DNA of 64,000 nucleotides from Plantago ovata (taxonomy: Eukaryota > Streptophyta > Magnoliopsida > Lamiales > Plantaginaceae): positions 25,745,566 through 25,809,565 of the forward strand of contig CM051458.1 of the NCBI GenBank assembly GCA_028274465.1, given 5' to 3'. The notes beneath the pieces are model-generated. The model was not told where the DNA came from. It saw only the letters and a list, made by a program, of their open reading frames with translations, and ran no database searches. Positions 32,701 through 44,073 of the stretch are shown here, one piece after another; position 1 is the stretch's first letter; the number at the start of each line of letters is the position of its first letter. The position numbers and the translations under genes were made by a program.

Positions 32701-35700
32701 ATGTGGCTAACACATGAAAATTTTGAGAATTTGCTACGAGATTCCTGGAGTGCTCCTATCTCGGCCTCTGGCTCAGTGGCAGCAGTTATGGGGAAATTGA
32801 AACGGTTAAAGCAATGTCTAAAGCTTTGGAATATTGAAGTTTTTGGTCATATCAAGACAAAAATTGAAGCTGCCAAGTTGTGTATTGAGAACGCTCAACA
32901 AGCAATTTCTATACATGGACCGAGTGATATCTTACAACTGGCAGAAAAAGAAGCTTTATCCAACTACAACCGAATTCTGGATCAAGAAGCAACCTTCTGG
33001 AGGCAAAAGAACCGTACTTCTTGGCTGCAAGATGGAGATCGAAATACGACTTTCTTTCATCGAAATTTGAAAGTTACTAGAGGTAATGGTGGGATATCTT
33101 CTCTTCTCATCGATGGCGCGCTAACAGAGGATAAGAATCAGATTCGGGATCATGTTGTACGCTACTATGAGCAGCTCTTCAGTCAAGATACATCCGACAT
33201 CCCCAACTTCTTGGGCATGGATGATTTACTCCCCATGCGAGTTACACAGGCTCAAAATCAGGAACTTATACGGGTTCCTTCTTCGGAAGAAATACGACAT
33301 GTGGTGTTTGGAATGAGCCCGGATAGCGCTCCTGGCCCGGATGGTTTTGGAGGCCGCTTTTACCAACAAATGTGGCACATTATTGGTGAGGATGTGTCTA
33401 GTGCTGTTCGGACTTTCTTCATTCATGGTGAGTTCCCAGTAGGCTTGAATGCTAGTTTCGTCACTTTGATTCCGAAGCTCAAGGATGCGAATCGAGTGGA
33501 GGACTTCCGGCCTATTGTTCTGGGGAATTTTCTTTATAAAATCATTACGAAACTGATTGCTGATCGTCTTGGGATTATTCTATCTGGTTTGCTCTCCTTT
33601 CATCAGTTTGGTTTCATTCCTGGTCGTCGGATCCATGATTGTATTGCTCTTGCTTCTGAAGGAGTAAACAGCTTGGGCTACCGGTATACACCGGGTAACA
33701 TGGTTTTGAAGATTGACATTCGAAAAGCATTTGATACTCTAAACTGGGACTTTCTTTTGGAAGTGTTGAGACTGATGGGATTTACTCATACCTTTATAGA
33801 TTGGATCCGATTTATCTTGCATTCTGCAAGGCTTTCGGTTTTGATTAATGGTTCACCGGAAGGCTTCTTTTCTTGTTCCCAAGGGGTTCGGCAAGGAGAT
33901 CCGCTTTCTCCTTTGCTTTTCTGTTTGGCAGAAGAGGTTTTCAGTCGACTGCTAACTGTTGCGGCCTCATCAGGGGAGATTACTCCTTTGTTTCTTGGTC
34001 GTAATATTGATTTCCCTTCTCATTTACTATATGCAGATGATGTGATTATTTTTTGCAGGGCCACTTCTGCAAATTGCAGAGCTATTCTGAAGATACTTAA
34101 TGTGTATAAAGGTTGGTCGGGACAACACTTCAATCCGCAGAAGTCACGGGTCTATTTCAGTACCTTCTTGCCACCGGCGTTTACGAGAAGGTTACGGAGG
34201 ATCTTGACTATCAGTTCTGGTGCTTTGCCGTTTGTGTACCTTGGTGTCCCTCTCTTTATTGGGGTGCCTAGAAGGCGACATTTACAGCATTTAGCTGATG
34301 GGATTGCTGCTAAGTTTGCTCGCTGGAAAGGTTCTTCCCTCTCCATGGCAGGTCGGATCTACCTAGTTCAATCTGTCATTCAGGGAGCCTTCGTACACTC
34401 TATGATGGTTTATCGCTGGCCAAAGTCTCTGCTCCGGGATCTAGAAGGTAAAATGCGAAATTTCATCTTCACGGGTGATATTCTTAAGATGAGTGCGGTC
34501 AAGATATCTTGGAAACGCTGTTGTGTTCCTAAGTCTGAAGGTGGTATCGGGCTTCGTTCAATGGTAGCTGCCAATAAGTCATTTCTCTCACGTTTTACTT
34601 GGGATGTCATGACACATAAGGAGTCTTACATGAATATTTTGCTGGATCGGTATATCTCGCAAGGCAAGCTGCGCTCCTCTGTTCGATCTTCAGTTTGGTT
34701 TGGATTCAGAGATTGTTATCCTGCTTTAGTTTCTAGCTCTCGTTGGATGGCTAGTTCAGATTCCTCACTACGTTTCTGGCTGGATAATTGGTTGGGGTAT
34801 TGCATTGCAGATAGACTCCACATTCCTGATCATCTTCGGCATCATTATGAATTTACAATTGCGGACTACATCCTGAATGGTACGTGGGATTTGACTCCAG
34901 CCTTCATCATGGCTCACCCTGACATTGCTCAGGATATTTTTTCGTATCATCTCGCGCCACCCCAACAGGATAAGCGAATTTGGTCTAAATCCATGGATGG
35001 AGCTGTTTCTAGTGCTATCTTTTATCATCACACCCGTCCCACATTTCCTGAAGTCACCTGGGGTAATTGGATTTGGGCTGATTTCATTCCCCCACGGCGT
35101 TCTATTACTATCTGGAAGGCAATTCATGACAAGCTCTGTACGCTTGATCATCTTAGAGGAATTGGTTTTGTGGGACCATCGGTCTGCGTTTTTTGTTATG
35201 CCGCTGCGGAAGATGTAGATCATCTCTTGGTGAGCTGCTCCTTTACTCGTGCTCTTTGGACTCGTGTTTTCGATCTTTTTCATTTGTCTTTTACAGATTG
35301 CCACAGCTTCAATGAATTGGTTCTGCAAGCGATGTCTAGACATTTCAGCACACAAGTATCAAGGCTTTGGCGTTTAGTTTTTGTTACTCTTACTTGGTTG
35401 ATTTGGAGAAGTCGCAATTTATGGATTTTTGAGGGGCAGCGATTCACTCTTAATTCCATCATGCACACTCTTTTTAGTCTGGTTTATGAGCATCAGAACC
35501 TTTTGAAGGGCACTATGCATAATACCATCGAGGACTTGCTCACTCTACGATCTTTTAGCATTACAGGAAGGCCGCGGTCTGCTCCTTTGATTACTGAAGT
35601 TCAGTGGATTCCACCTTCCATAGGTTGGATTAAATGTAATACGGATGGGAGCGCTTTAGGGGCTCCGGGAGCAGCTACAGCGGCAGGTGTTTTCCGGACC

Positions 35701-36099
35701 ACAAACAGCACGGTTTTGGGTTGTTTTGTGCAGCACATTGGCACTTCACATGCTTTTGAGGCTGAATTGGTGGCGGCAATTATGAGTATTGAGTATGCAT
35801 ACCAACAAGGGTGGCACAAGCTTTGGATTGAGACAGACTCTACTTATGTTCAGAATGTAGTTACCTCTCGATCTCTGCGGGTACCTTGGCACTACAGAAA
35901 TCGATGGCTTAGTGTTCTAGAACGCATTAATTCGATGGACATCCAGGTCACTCATATTTATCGGGAAGGGAATATGGTGGCTGATATTCTCTCCAACCAT
36001 CCAGTTTCAGGATTCTGGCTTCATCAAATTGATTGCATTGCAGATCAGGTGGTTCGGGACGCTTCCGGACAGCCTTACTATCGACTTATGCAACATTAA
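32701..36099 (+). CDS. LINE b ORF2: reverse transcriptase, zinc-binding and RNase H
   Basis: 1132 residues from the first ATG; the natural ORF2 frame is open further upstream, to the LINE edge at 32648. It copies LINE RNA at a nicked target. RT (about 255-530) shows LIPK, FRPI, GFIPGRRIHD, D339 in KIDIRKAFDTL, QGDPLSP (398 on) and YADD (444-447), so the catalytic triad is intact. The zf-RVT region shows CVFC (829-832) and H841/C846. The C-terminal archaeal-like RNase H (about 975-1115) has D982 (NTDGS), E1022 (FEAEL), D1046 (ETDS) and the final D in REGNMVADILSNH. No frameshift is present. The endonuclease is missing apart from its last residues across the copia block, so the copy is probably immobile but young. 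Confidence 0.96.
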   Translation: MWLTHENFENLLRDSWSAPISASGSVAAVMGKLKRLKQCLKLWNIEVFGHIKTKIEAAKLCIENAQQAISIHGPSDILQLAEKEALSNYNRILDQEATFWRQKNRTSWLQDGDRNTTFFHRNLKVTRGNGGISSLLIDGALTEDKNQIRDHVVRYYEQLFSQDTSDIPNFLGMDDLLPMRVTQAQNQELIRVPSSEEIRHVVFGMSPDSAPGPDGFGGRFYQQMWHIIGEDVSSAVRTFFIHGEFPVGLNASFVTLIPKLKDANRVEDFRPIVLGNFLYKIITKLIADRLGIILSGLLSFHQFGFIPGRRIHDCIALASEGVNSLGYRYTPGNMVLKIDIRKAFDTLNWDFLLEVLRLMGFTHTFIDWIRFILHSARLSVLINGSPEGFFSCSQGVRQGDPLSPLLFCLAEEVFSRLLTVAASSGEITPLFLGRNIDFPSHLLYADDVIIFCRATSANCRAILKILNVYKGWSGQHFNPQKSRVYFSTFLPPAFTRRLRRILTISSGALPFVYLGVPLFIGVPRRRHLQHLADGIAAKFARWKGSSLSMAGRIYLVQSVIQGAFVHSMMVYRWPKSLLRDLEGKMRNFIFTGDILKMSAVKISWKRCCVPKSEGGIGLRSMVAANKSFLSRFTWDVMTHKESYMNILLDRYISQGKLRSSVRSSVWFGFRDCYPALVSSSRWMASSDSSLRFWLDNWLGYCIADRLHIPDHLRHHYEFTIADYILNGTWDLTPAFIMAHPDIAQDIFSYHLAPPQQDKRIWSKSMDGAVSSAIFYHHTRPTFPEVTWGNWIWADFIPPRRSITIWKAIHDKLCTLDHLRGIGFVGPSVCVFCYAAAEDVDHLLVSCSFTRALWTRVFDLFHLSFTDCHSFNELVLQAMSRHFSTQVSRLWRLVFVTLTWLIWRSRNLWIFEGQRFTLNSIMHTLFSLVYEHQNLLKGTMHNTIEDLLTLRSFSITGRPRSAPLITEVQWIPPSIGWIKCNTDGSALGAPGAATAAGVFRTTNSTVLGCFVQHIGTSHAFEAELVAAIMSIEYAYQQGWHKLWIETDSTYVQNVVTSRSLRVPWHYRNRWLSVLERINSMDIQVTHIYREGNMVADILSNHPVSGFWLHQIDCIADQVVRDASGQPYYRLMQH

Positions 36100-36117
36100 C
36101 ACTCAGGCACTCTTTTT

Positions 36118-36203
36118 CCCATTCATAGGTTTTTCCCACTGGGTTTTTCTATGAATGGGTTTTAACGAGGCCCGTGGTTGCAACCAGGAATTACTTTTCC
36201 TGG
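36118..36203 (+). other. LINE b 3' UTR paired hairpins
   Basis: Hairpin 1: CCCATTCATAG (36118-36128) with CTATGAATGGG (36149-36159), 11 perfect Watson-Crick pairs. Hairpin 2: CCAGGAA (36184-36190) with TTCCTGG (36197-36203). The arm sequences differ from LINE c at several positions, always in a way that keeps pairing. Confidence 0.82.
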
Positions 36204-36321
36204 GTATAGTTTTTTGTTTACTTTGTCTACGTTTCTTTTTGCAGTCCGTTTGTGGACTTGAGCTGTGCTCATGACTCTTGTATTTACCTTCTTTTAATAT
36301 AAGTTCGACATATTAAAAAAA

Positions 36322-39300
36322 GATTAGTTGTCTATTGATTCATTCATTCACTTTCTATTGCTTTAGGTAGATGAAGATACGATCCCAAGTAAAGAATGAG
36401 TTGTATGTCTTCCCTTTATCTAGAACAACAACTAGATCACTAGATTAGTTATATTGCTATTTAGAGTGTTCCATTATGATATCCCTTTCCTCAAACATAG
36501 GAGAGAACTAACTACAAGTACAATAGACGAAACTAACCTTTCCATTACCCTTACAACCTAGATTAGTTGTCTATTGATTCATTCATTCACTTTCTATTGA
36601 TTTGGGTAGATGAACGATACAATCCCATGTAAAGAATGAGTTGTATGTCCTCCCTTTATCTAGAACAACAACTAGATCACTAGATTAGTTAGATTGCTAT
36701 TTAGAGTGTTCCATTACGATATCCATTTCCTCAATCATAGGAGAGAACTAACTACAAGTACTGTAGTTGAAACTAAGCCTTTCCATTACCCTTACAAACT
36801 AGATTAGTTATCTATTGATTCATTCATTCACTTTCTATTGCTTTAGGTAGATGAAGATACGATCCCATGTAAAGAATGAGTTGTATGTCTTCCCTTTATC
36901 TAGAACAACAACTAGATCACTACATTAGTTAGATTGCTATATAGAGTGGTCTGTTATGATATCCCTTTCCGCAAACATAGGAGAGAACTAACTACAAGTA
37001 CTAGAGTTATACACACAATCAAATAAGAAGTTCCCTTGCTTCCTTAATGAGAAAGTTAAAGAGTCCATTAAAACTAACCTATCTATTGTGCTTACTAACT
37101 AGATGATTCATTCATCCACTTTATATTGCTTTATGTAGATGAAAGATACAATGCCATGTAAAGAATGAGTTGTATGTATAGAACAACTACTAGATCACTA
37201 GATTAGTTAGATTGCTATTTAGAGTGTTCCATTATGATATCCATTTCCTCAAACATAGGAGAGAACTAACTACAAGTACTGTAGTTGAAACTAACCTTTC
37301 CATTACCCTTACAAACTAGATTAGTTGTCTATTGATTCATTCATTCACTTTCTATTGCTTTAGGTAGATGAAAGATACAATCCCATGTAAAGAATGAGTT
37401 GTATGTCTTCCCTTTATCTAGAACAACAACTACATCACTAGATTAGTTAGATTGCTATTTAGAGTGTTCCATTATGATATCCCTTTCCTCAAACATAGGA
37501 GAGAACTAACTACAAGTACTATAGCTGAAACTAACCTTTCCATTACCGTTACAAACTAGATTAGTTGTCTACTGATTCATTCATTCACTTTCTATTGCTT
37601 TAGGTAGACTGAACGATACAATCCCATGTAAAGAATGAGTTGTATGTCTTCCCTTTATCTAGAACAACAACTAGATCACTAGATTAGTTAGATTGCTATT
37701 TAGAGTGTTCCATTACTGATATCCATTTCCTCAAACATAGGAGAGAACTAACTACAAGTACTGTAGTTGAAACTAACCTTTCCATTATCCTTACAAACTA
37801 GATTAGTTGTCTATTGATTCATTCATTCACTTTCTATTGCTTTAGGTAGATGAAGATACTATCCCATGTAAAGAATGAGTTGTATGTCTTCCCTTTATCT
37901 AGAACAACAACTAGATCACTAGATTAGTTATATTGCTATTTAGAGTGTTCCATTATGATATCCCTTTCCTCAAACATAGGAGAGAACTAACTACAAGTAC
38001 AATAGACGAAACTAACCTTTCCATTACCTTACAAACTAGATTAGTTGTCTATTGATTCATTCATTCACTTTCTATTGCTTTAGGTAGATGAAGATACGAT
38101 CCCATGTAAAGAATGAGTTGTATGTCTTCCCTTTATCTAGAACAACAACTAGATCACTAGATTAGTTAGATTGCTATATAGAGTGTTCTGTTATGATATC
38201 CCTTTCCGCAAACATAGGAGAGAACTAACTACAAGTACTAGAGTTATACACACAATCAAATAAGAAGTTCCCTTGCTTCCTTAATGAGAAAGTTAAAGAG
38301 TCCATTAAAACTAACCTATCTATTGTGCTTACTAACTAGATGATTCATTCATCCACTTTATATTGCTTTATGTAGATGAAAGATACAATGCCATGTAAAG
38401 AATGAGTTGTATGTATAGAACAACTACTAGATCACTAGATTAGTTAGATTGCTATTTAGAGTGTTCCATTACGATATCCATTTCCTCAATCATAGGAGAG
38501 AACTAACTACAAGTACTGTAGTTGAAACTAACCTTTCCATTACCCTTACAAACTAGATTAGTTGTCTATTGATTCATTCATTCACTTTCTATTGCTTTAG
38601 GTAGATGAAGATACGATCCCATGTAAAGAATGAGTTGTATGTCTTCCCTTTATCTAGAACAACAACTAGATCACTAGATTAGTTAGATTGCTATATAGAG
38701 TGTTCTGTTATGATATCCCTTTCCGCAAACATAGGAGAGAACTAACTACAAGTACTAGAGTTATACACACAATCAAATAAGAAGTTCCCTTGCTTCCTTA
38801 ATGAGAAAGTTAAAGAGTCCATTAAAACTAACCTATCTATTGTGCTTACTAACTAGATGATTCATTCATCCACTTTATATTGCTTTATGTAGATGAAAGA
38901 TACAATGCCATGTAAAGAATAAGTTGTATGTATAGAACAACTACTAGATCACTAGATTAGTTAGATTGCTATTTAGAGTGTTCCATTATGATATCCATTT
39001 CCTCAACATAGGAGAGAACTAACTACAAGTACTGTAGTTGAAACTAACCTTTCCATTACCCTTACAAACTAGATTAGTTGTCTATTGATTCATTCATTCA
39101 CTTTCTATTGCTTTAGGTAGATGAAGATACAATCCCATGTAAAGAATGAGTTGTATGTCTTCCCTTTATCTAGAACAACATCTACATCACTAGATTAGTT
39201 AGATTGCTATTTAGAGTGTTCCATTATGATATCCCTTTCCTCAAACATAGGAGAGAACTAACTACAAGTACTATAGCTGAAACTAACCTTTCAATTACCC

Positions 39301-42300
39301 TTACAAACTAGATTAGTTGTCTATTGATTCATTCATTCACTTTCTATTGCTTTAGGTAGATGAAAGATACAACCCCATGTAAAGAATGAGTTGTATGTCT
39401 TCCCTTTATCGAGAACAACAACTAGATCACTAGATTAGTTAGATTGCTATTTAGAGTGTTCCGTTATGATATCCATTTCCTCAAACATAGGAGAGAACTG
39501 ACTACAAGTACTGTAGTTGAAACTAACCTTTCCAGTACCCTTACAAACTAGATTAGTTGTTTATTGATTCATTCATTCAGTTTCTATTGCTTTAGGTAGA
39601 TGAAGATACGATCCCATGTAAAGAATCAGTTGTATGTCTTCCCTTTATCTAGAACAAAAACTAGATCACTAGATTAGTTAGATTGCAATTTAGAGTGTTC
39701 CATTATGATATCCCTTTCCTCAAACATAGGAGAGAACTAACTACAAGTACTATAGCTGAAACTAACCTTTCCATTACCCTTACAAACTAGATTAGTTGTC
39801 TATTGATTCATTCATTCACTTTCTATTGCTTTAGGTAGATGAAGATACGATCCCAAGTAAAGAATGAGTTGTATGTCTTCCCTTTATCTAGAACAACAAC
39901 TAGATCACTAGATTAGTTATATTGCTATTTAGAGTGTTCCATTATGATATCCCTTTCCTCAAACATAGGAGAGAACTAACTACAAGTACAATAGACGAAA
40001 CTAACCTTTCCATTACACTTACAAACTAGATTAGTTGTCTATTGATTCATTCATTCACTTTCTATTGCTTTAGGTAGATGAACGATACAATCCCATGTAA
40101 AGAATGAGTTGTATGTCCTCCCTTTATCTAGAACAACAACTAGATCACTAGATTAGTTAGATTGCTATTTAGAGTGTTCCATTACGATATCCATTTCCTC
40201 AATCATAGGAGAGAACTAACTACAAGTACTGTAGTTGAAACTAACCTTTCCATTACCCTTACAAACTAGATTAGTTGTCTATTGATTCATTCATTCACTT
40301 TCTATTGCTTTAGGTAGATGAAGATACGATCCCATGTAAAGAATGAGTTGTATGTCTTCCCTTTATCTAGAACAACAACTAGATCACTAGATTAGTTAGA
40401 TTGCTATATAGAGTGTTCTGTTATGATATCCTTTTCCGCAAACATAGGAGAGAACTAACTACAAGTACTAGAGTTATATACACAATCAAATAAGAAGTTC
40501 CCTTGCTTCCTTAATGAGAAAGTTAAAGAGTCCATTAAAACTAACCTATCTATTGTGCTTACTAACTAGATGATTCATTCATCCACTTTATATTGCTTTA
40601 TGTAGATGAAAGATACAATGCCATGTAAAGAATGAGTTGTATGTATAGAACAACTACTAGATCACTAGATTAGTTAGATTGCTATTTAGAGTGTTCCATT
40701 ATGATATCCATTTCCTCAAACATAGGAGAGAACTAACTACAAGTACTGTAGTTGAAACTAACCTTTCCAGTACCCTTACAAACTAGATTAGTTGTTTATT
40801 GATTCATTCATTCAGTTTCTATTGCTTTAGGTAGATGAAGATACGATCCCATGTAAAGAATGAGTTGTATGTCTTCCCTTTATCTAGAACAAAACTAGAT
40901 CACTAGATTAGTTAGATTGCTATTTAGAGTGTTCTGTTATGATATCCCTTTCCGCAAACATAGGAGAGAACTAACTACAAGTACTAGAGTTATACACACA
41001 ATCAAATAAGAAGTTCCCTTGCTTCCTTAATGAGAAAGTTAAAGAGTCCATTAAAACTAACCTATCTATTGTGCTTACTAACTAGATGATTCATTCATCC
41101 ACTTTATATTGCTTTATGTAGATGAAAGATACAATGCCATGTAAAGAATGAGTTGTATGTATAGAACAACTACTAGATCACTAGATTAGTTAGATTGCTA
41201 TTTAGAGTGTTCCATTATGATATCCATTTCCTCAAACATAGGAGAGAACTAACTACAAGTACTGTAGTTGAAACTAACCTTTCCATTACCCTTACAAACT
41301 AGATTAGTTGTCTATTGGTTCATTCATTCACTTTCTATTGCTTTAGGTAGATGAAGATACGATCCCAAGTAAAGAATGAGTTGTATGTCTTCCCTTTATC
41401 TAGAACAACAACTAGATCACTAGATTAGTTATATTGCTATTTAGAGTGTTCCATTATGATATCCCTTTCCTCAAACATAGGAGAGAACTAACTACAAGTA
41501 CAATAGACGAAACTAACCTTTCCATTACACTTACAAACTAGATTAGTTGTCTATTGATTCATTCATTCACTTTCTATTGCTTTAGGTAGATGAACGATAC
41601 AATCCCATGTAAAGAATGAGTTGTATGTCCTCCCTTTATCTAGAACAACAACTAGATCACTAGATTAGTTAGATTGCTATTTAGAGTGTTCCATTACGAT
41701 ATCCATTTCCTCAATCATAGGAGAGAACTAACTACAAGTACTATAGCTGAAACTAACCTTTCCATTACCCTTACAAACTAGATTAGTTGTCTATTGATTC
41801 ATTCATTCACTTTCTATTGCTTTAGGTAGATGAAGATACGATCCCATGTAAAGAATGAGTTGTATGTCTTCCCTTTATCTAGAACAACAACTAGATCACT
41901 AGATTAGTTAGATTGCTATATAGAGTGTTCTGTTATGATATCCCTTTCCGCAAACATAGGAGAGAACTAACTACAAGTACTAGAGTTATACACACAATCA
42001 AATAAGAAGTTCCCTTGCTTCCTTAATGAGAAAGTTAAAGAGTCCATTAAAACTAACCTATCTATTGTGCTTACTAACTAGATGATTCATTCATCCACTT
42101 TATATTGCTTTATGTAGATGAAAGATACAATGCCATGTAAAGAATGAGTTGTATGTATAGAACAACTACTAGATCACTAGATTAGTTAGATTGCTATTTA
42201 GAGTGTTCCATTATGATATCCATTTCCTCAAACATAGGAGAGAACTAACTACAAGTACTGTAGTTGAAACTAACCTTTCCATTACCCTTACAAACTAGAT

Positions 42301-43973
42301 TAGTTGTCTATTGATTCATTCATTCACTTTCTATTGCTTTAGGTAGATGAAAGATACAATCCCATTTAAAGAATGAGTTGTATGTCTTCCCTTTATCTAG
42401 AACAACAACTACATCACTAGATTAGTTAGGTTGCTATTTAGAGTGTTGCATTATGATATCCCTTTCCTCAAACATAGGAGAGAACTAACTACAAGTACTA
42501 TAGCTGAAACTAACCTTTCCATTACCCTTACAAACTAGATTAGTTGTCTATTGATTCATTCATTCACTTTCTATTGCTTTAGGTAGATGAAAGATACAAT
42601 CCCATGTAAAGAATGAGTTGTATGTCTTCCCTTTATCGAGAACAACAACTAGATCACTAGATTAGTTAGATTGCTATTTAGAGTGTTCCATTATGATATC
42701 CATTTCTCAAACATAGGAGAGAACTAACTACAAGTACTGTAGTTGAAACTAACCTTTCCAGTACCCTTACAAACTAGATTAGTTGTTTATTGATTCATTC
42801 ATTCAGTTTCTATTGCTTTAGGTAGATGAAGATACGATCGCATGTAAAGAATCAGTTGTATGTCTTCCCTTTATCTAGAACAAAAACTAGATCACTAGAT
42901 TAGTTAGATTGCAATTTAGAGTGTTCCATTATGATATCCCTTTCCTCAAACATAGGAGAGAACTAACTACAAGTACTATAGCTGAAACTAACCTTTCCAT
43001 TACCCTTACAAACTAGATTAGTTGTCTATTGATTCATTCATTCACTTTCTATTGCTTTAGGTAGATGAAGATACGATCCCAAGTAAAGAATGAGTTGTAT
43101 GTCTTCCCTTTATCTAGAACAACAACTAGATCACTAGATTAGTTATATTGCTATTTAGAGTGTTCCATTATGATATCCCTTTCCTCAACATAGGAGAGAA
43201 CTAACTACAAGTACAATAGACGAAACTAACCTTTCCATTACACTTACAAACTAGATTAGTTGTCTATTGATTCATTCATTCACTTTCTATTGCTTTAGGT
43301 AGATGAACGATACAATCCCATGTAAAGAATGAGTTGTATGTCCTCCCTTTATCTAGAACAACTACTAGATCACTAGATTAGTTAGATTGCTATTTAGAGT
43401 GTTCCATTACGATATCCATTTCCTCAATCATAGGAGAGAACTAACTACAAGTACTGTAGTTGAAACTAACCTTTCCATTACCCTTACAAACTAGATTAGT
43501 TGTCTATTGATTCATTCATTCACTTTCTATTGCTTTAGGTAGATGAAGATACGATCCCATGTAAAGAATGAGTTGTATGTCTTCCCTTTATCTAGAACAA
43601 CAACTAGATCACTAGATTAGTTAGATTGCTATATAGAGTGTTCTGTTATGATATCCCTTTCCGCAAACATAGGAGAGAACTAACTACAAGTACTAGAGTT
43701 ATACACACAATCAAATAAGAAGTTCCCTTGCTTCCTTAATGAGAAGTTAAAGAGTCCATTAAAACTAACCTATCTATTGTGCTTACTAACTAGATGATTC
43801 ATTCATCCACTTTATATTGCTTTATGTAGATGAAAGATACAATGCCATGTAAAGAATGAGTTGTATGTATAGAAAAACTACTAGATCACTAGATTAGTTA
43901 GATTGCTATTTAGAGTGTTCCATTATGATATCCATTTCCTCAAACATAGGAGAGAACTAACTACAAGTACTGT
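36322..43973. repeat. Satellite array II (right part) with 7-monomer HOR
   Basis: About 31 monomers. B monomers start at 36947, 38183, 38701, 40414, 40930, 41926 and 43639. Two full HOR copies of 1713 bp run 38701-40413 and 41926-43638: B, then six A monomers in fixed order, marked by ctacatc, tcgagaac, ccagtaccc with aatcagttg and gcaatttag, cccaagtaaag with tagttatattg, acaatagacg, and cattacgat with caatcatagg. Shorter intervals (1236, 996, 518 and 516 bp) are deletion forms. The first monomer after LINE b is the second half of HOR monomer 5. Confidence 0.95.
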
Positions 43974-44073
43974 NNNNNNNNNNNNNNNNNNNNNNNNNNN
44001 NNNNNNNNNNNNNNNNNNNNNNNNNNNNNNNNNNNNNNNNNNNNNNNNNNNNNNNNNNNNNNNNNNNNNNNNN
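43974..44073. other. Assembly gap (100 N)
   Basis: Exactly 100 N inside satellite. The flanking B monomers belong to different subfamilies (gagaaagttaaag left, gagcaagttaaag right), so the gap hides the junction of two array domains. Its true length is unknown. Confidence 0.99.

Larger units (their letters stand above)
32648..36321 (+). mobile_element. LINE b, right fragment (RT to poly(A))
   Basis: Continues the LINE begun at 15461. It carries the rest of ORF2, a 3' UTR of about 215 bp and an A7 tail (36315-36321). Satellite resumes as gattagttg at 36322. Left flank ...ctagat and right flank agattag share 'agat', so the TSD is only about 4 bp. The whole LINE, without the copia block, is about 3.7 kb and is 5'-truncated within the endonuclease. 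Confidence 0.95.

Noticed and set aside
34768..35355. 195-codon minus-strand open frame opposite LINE ORF2
   Set aside because: A shadow of the intact LINE ORF2. No motif of its own.
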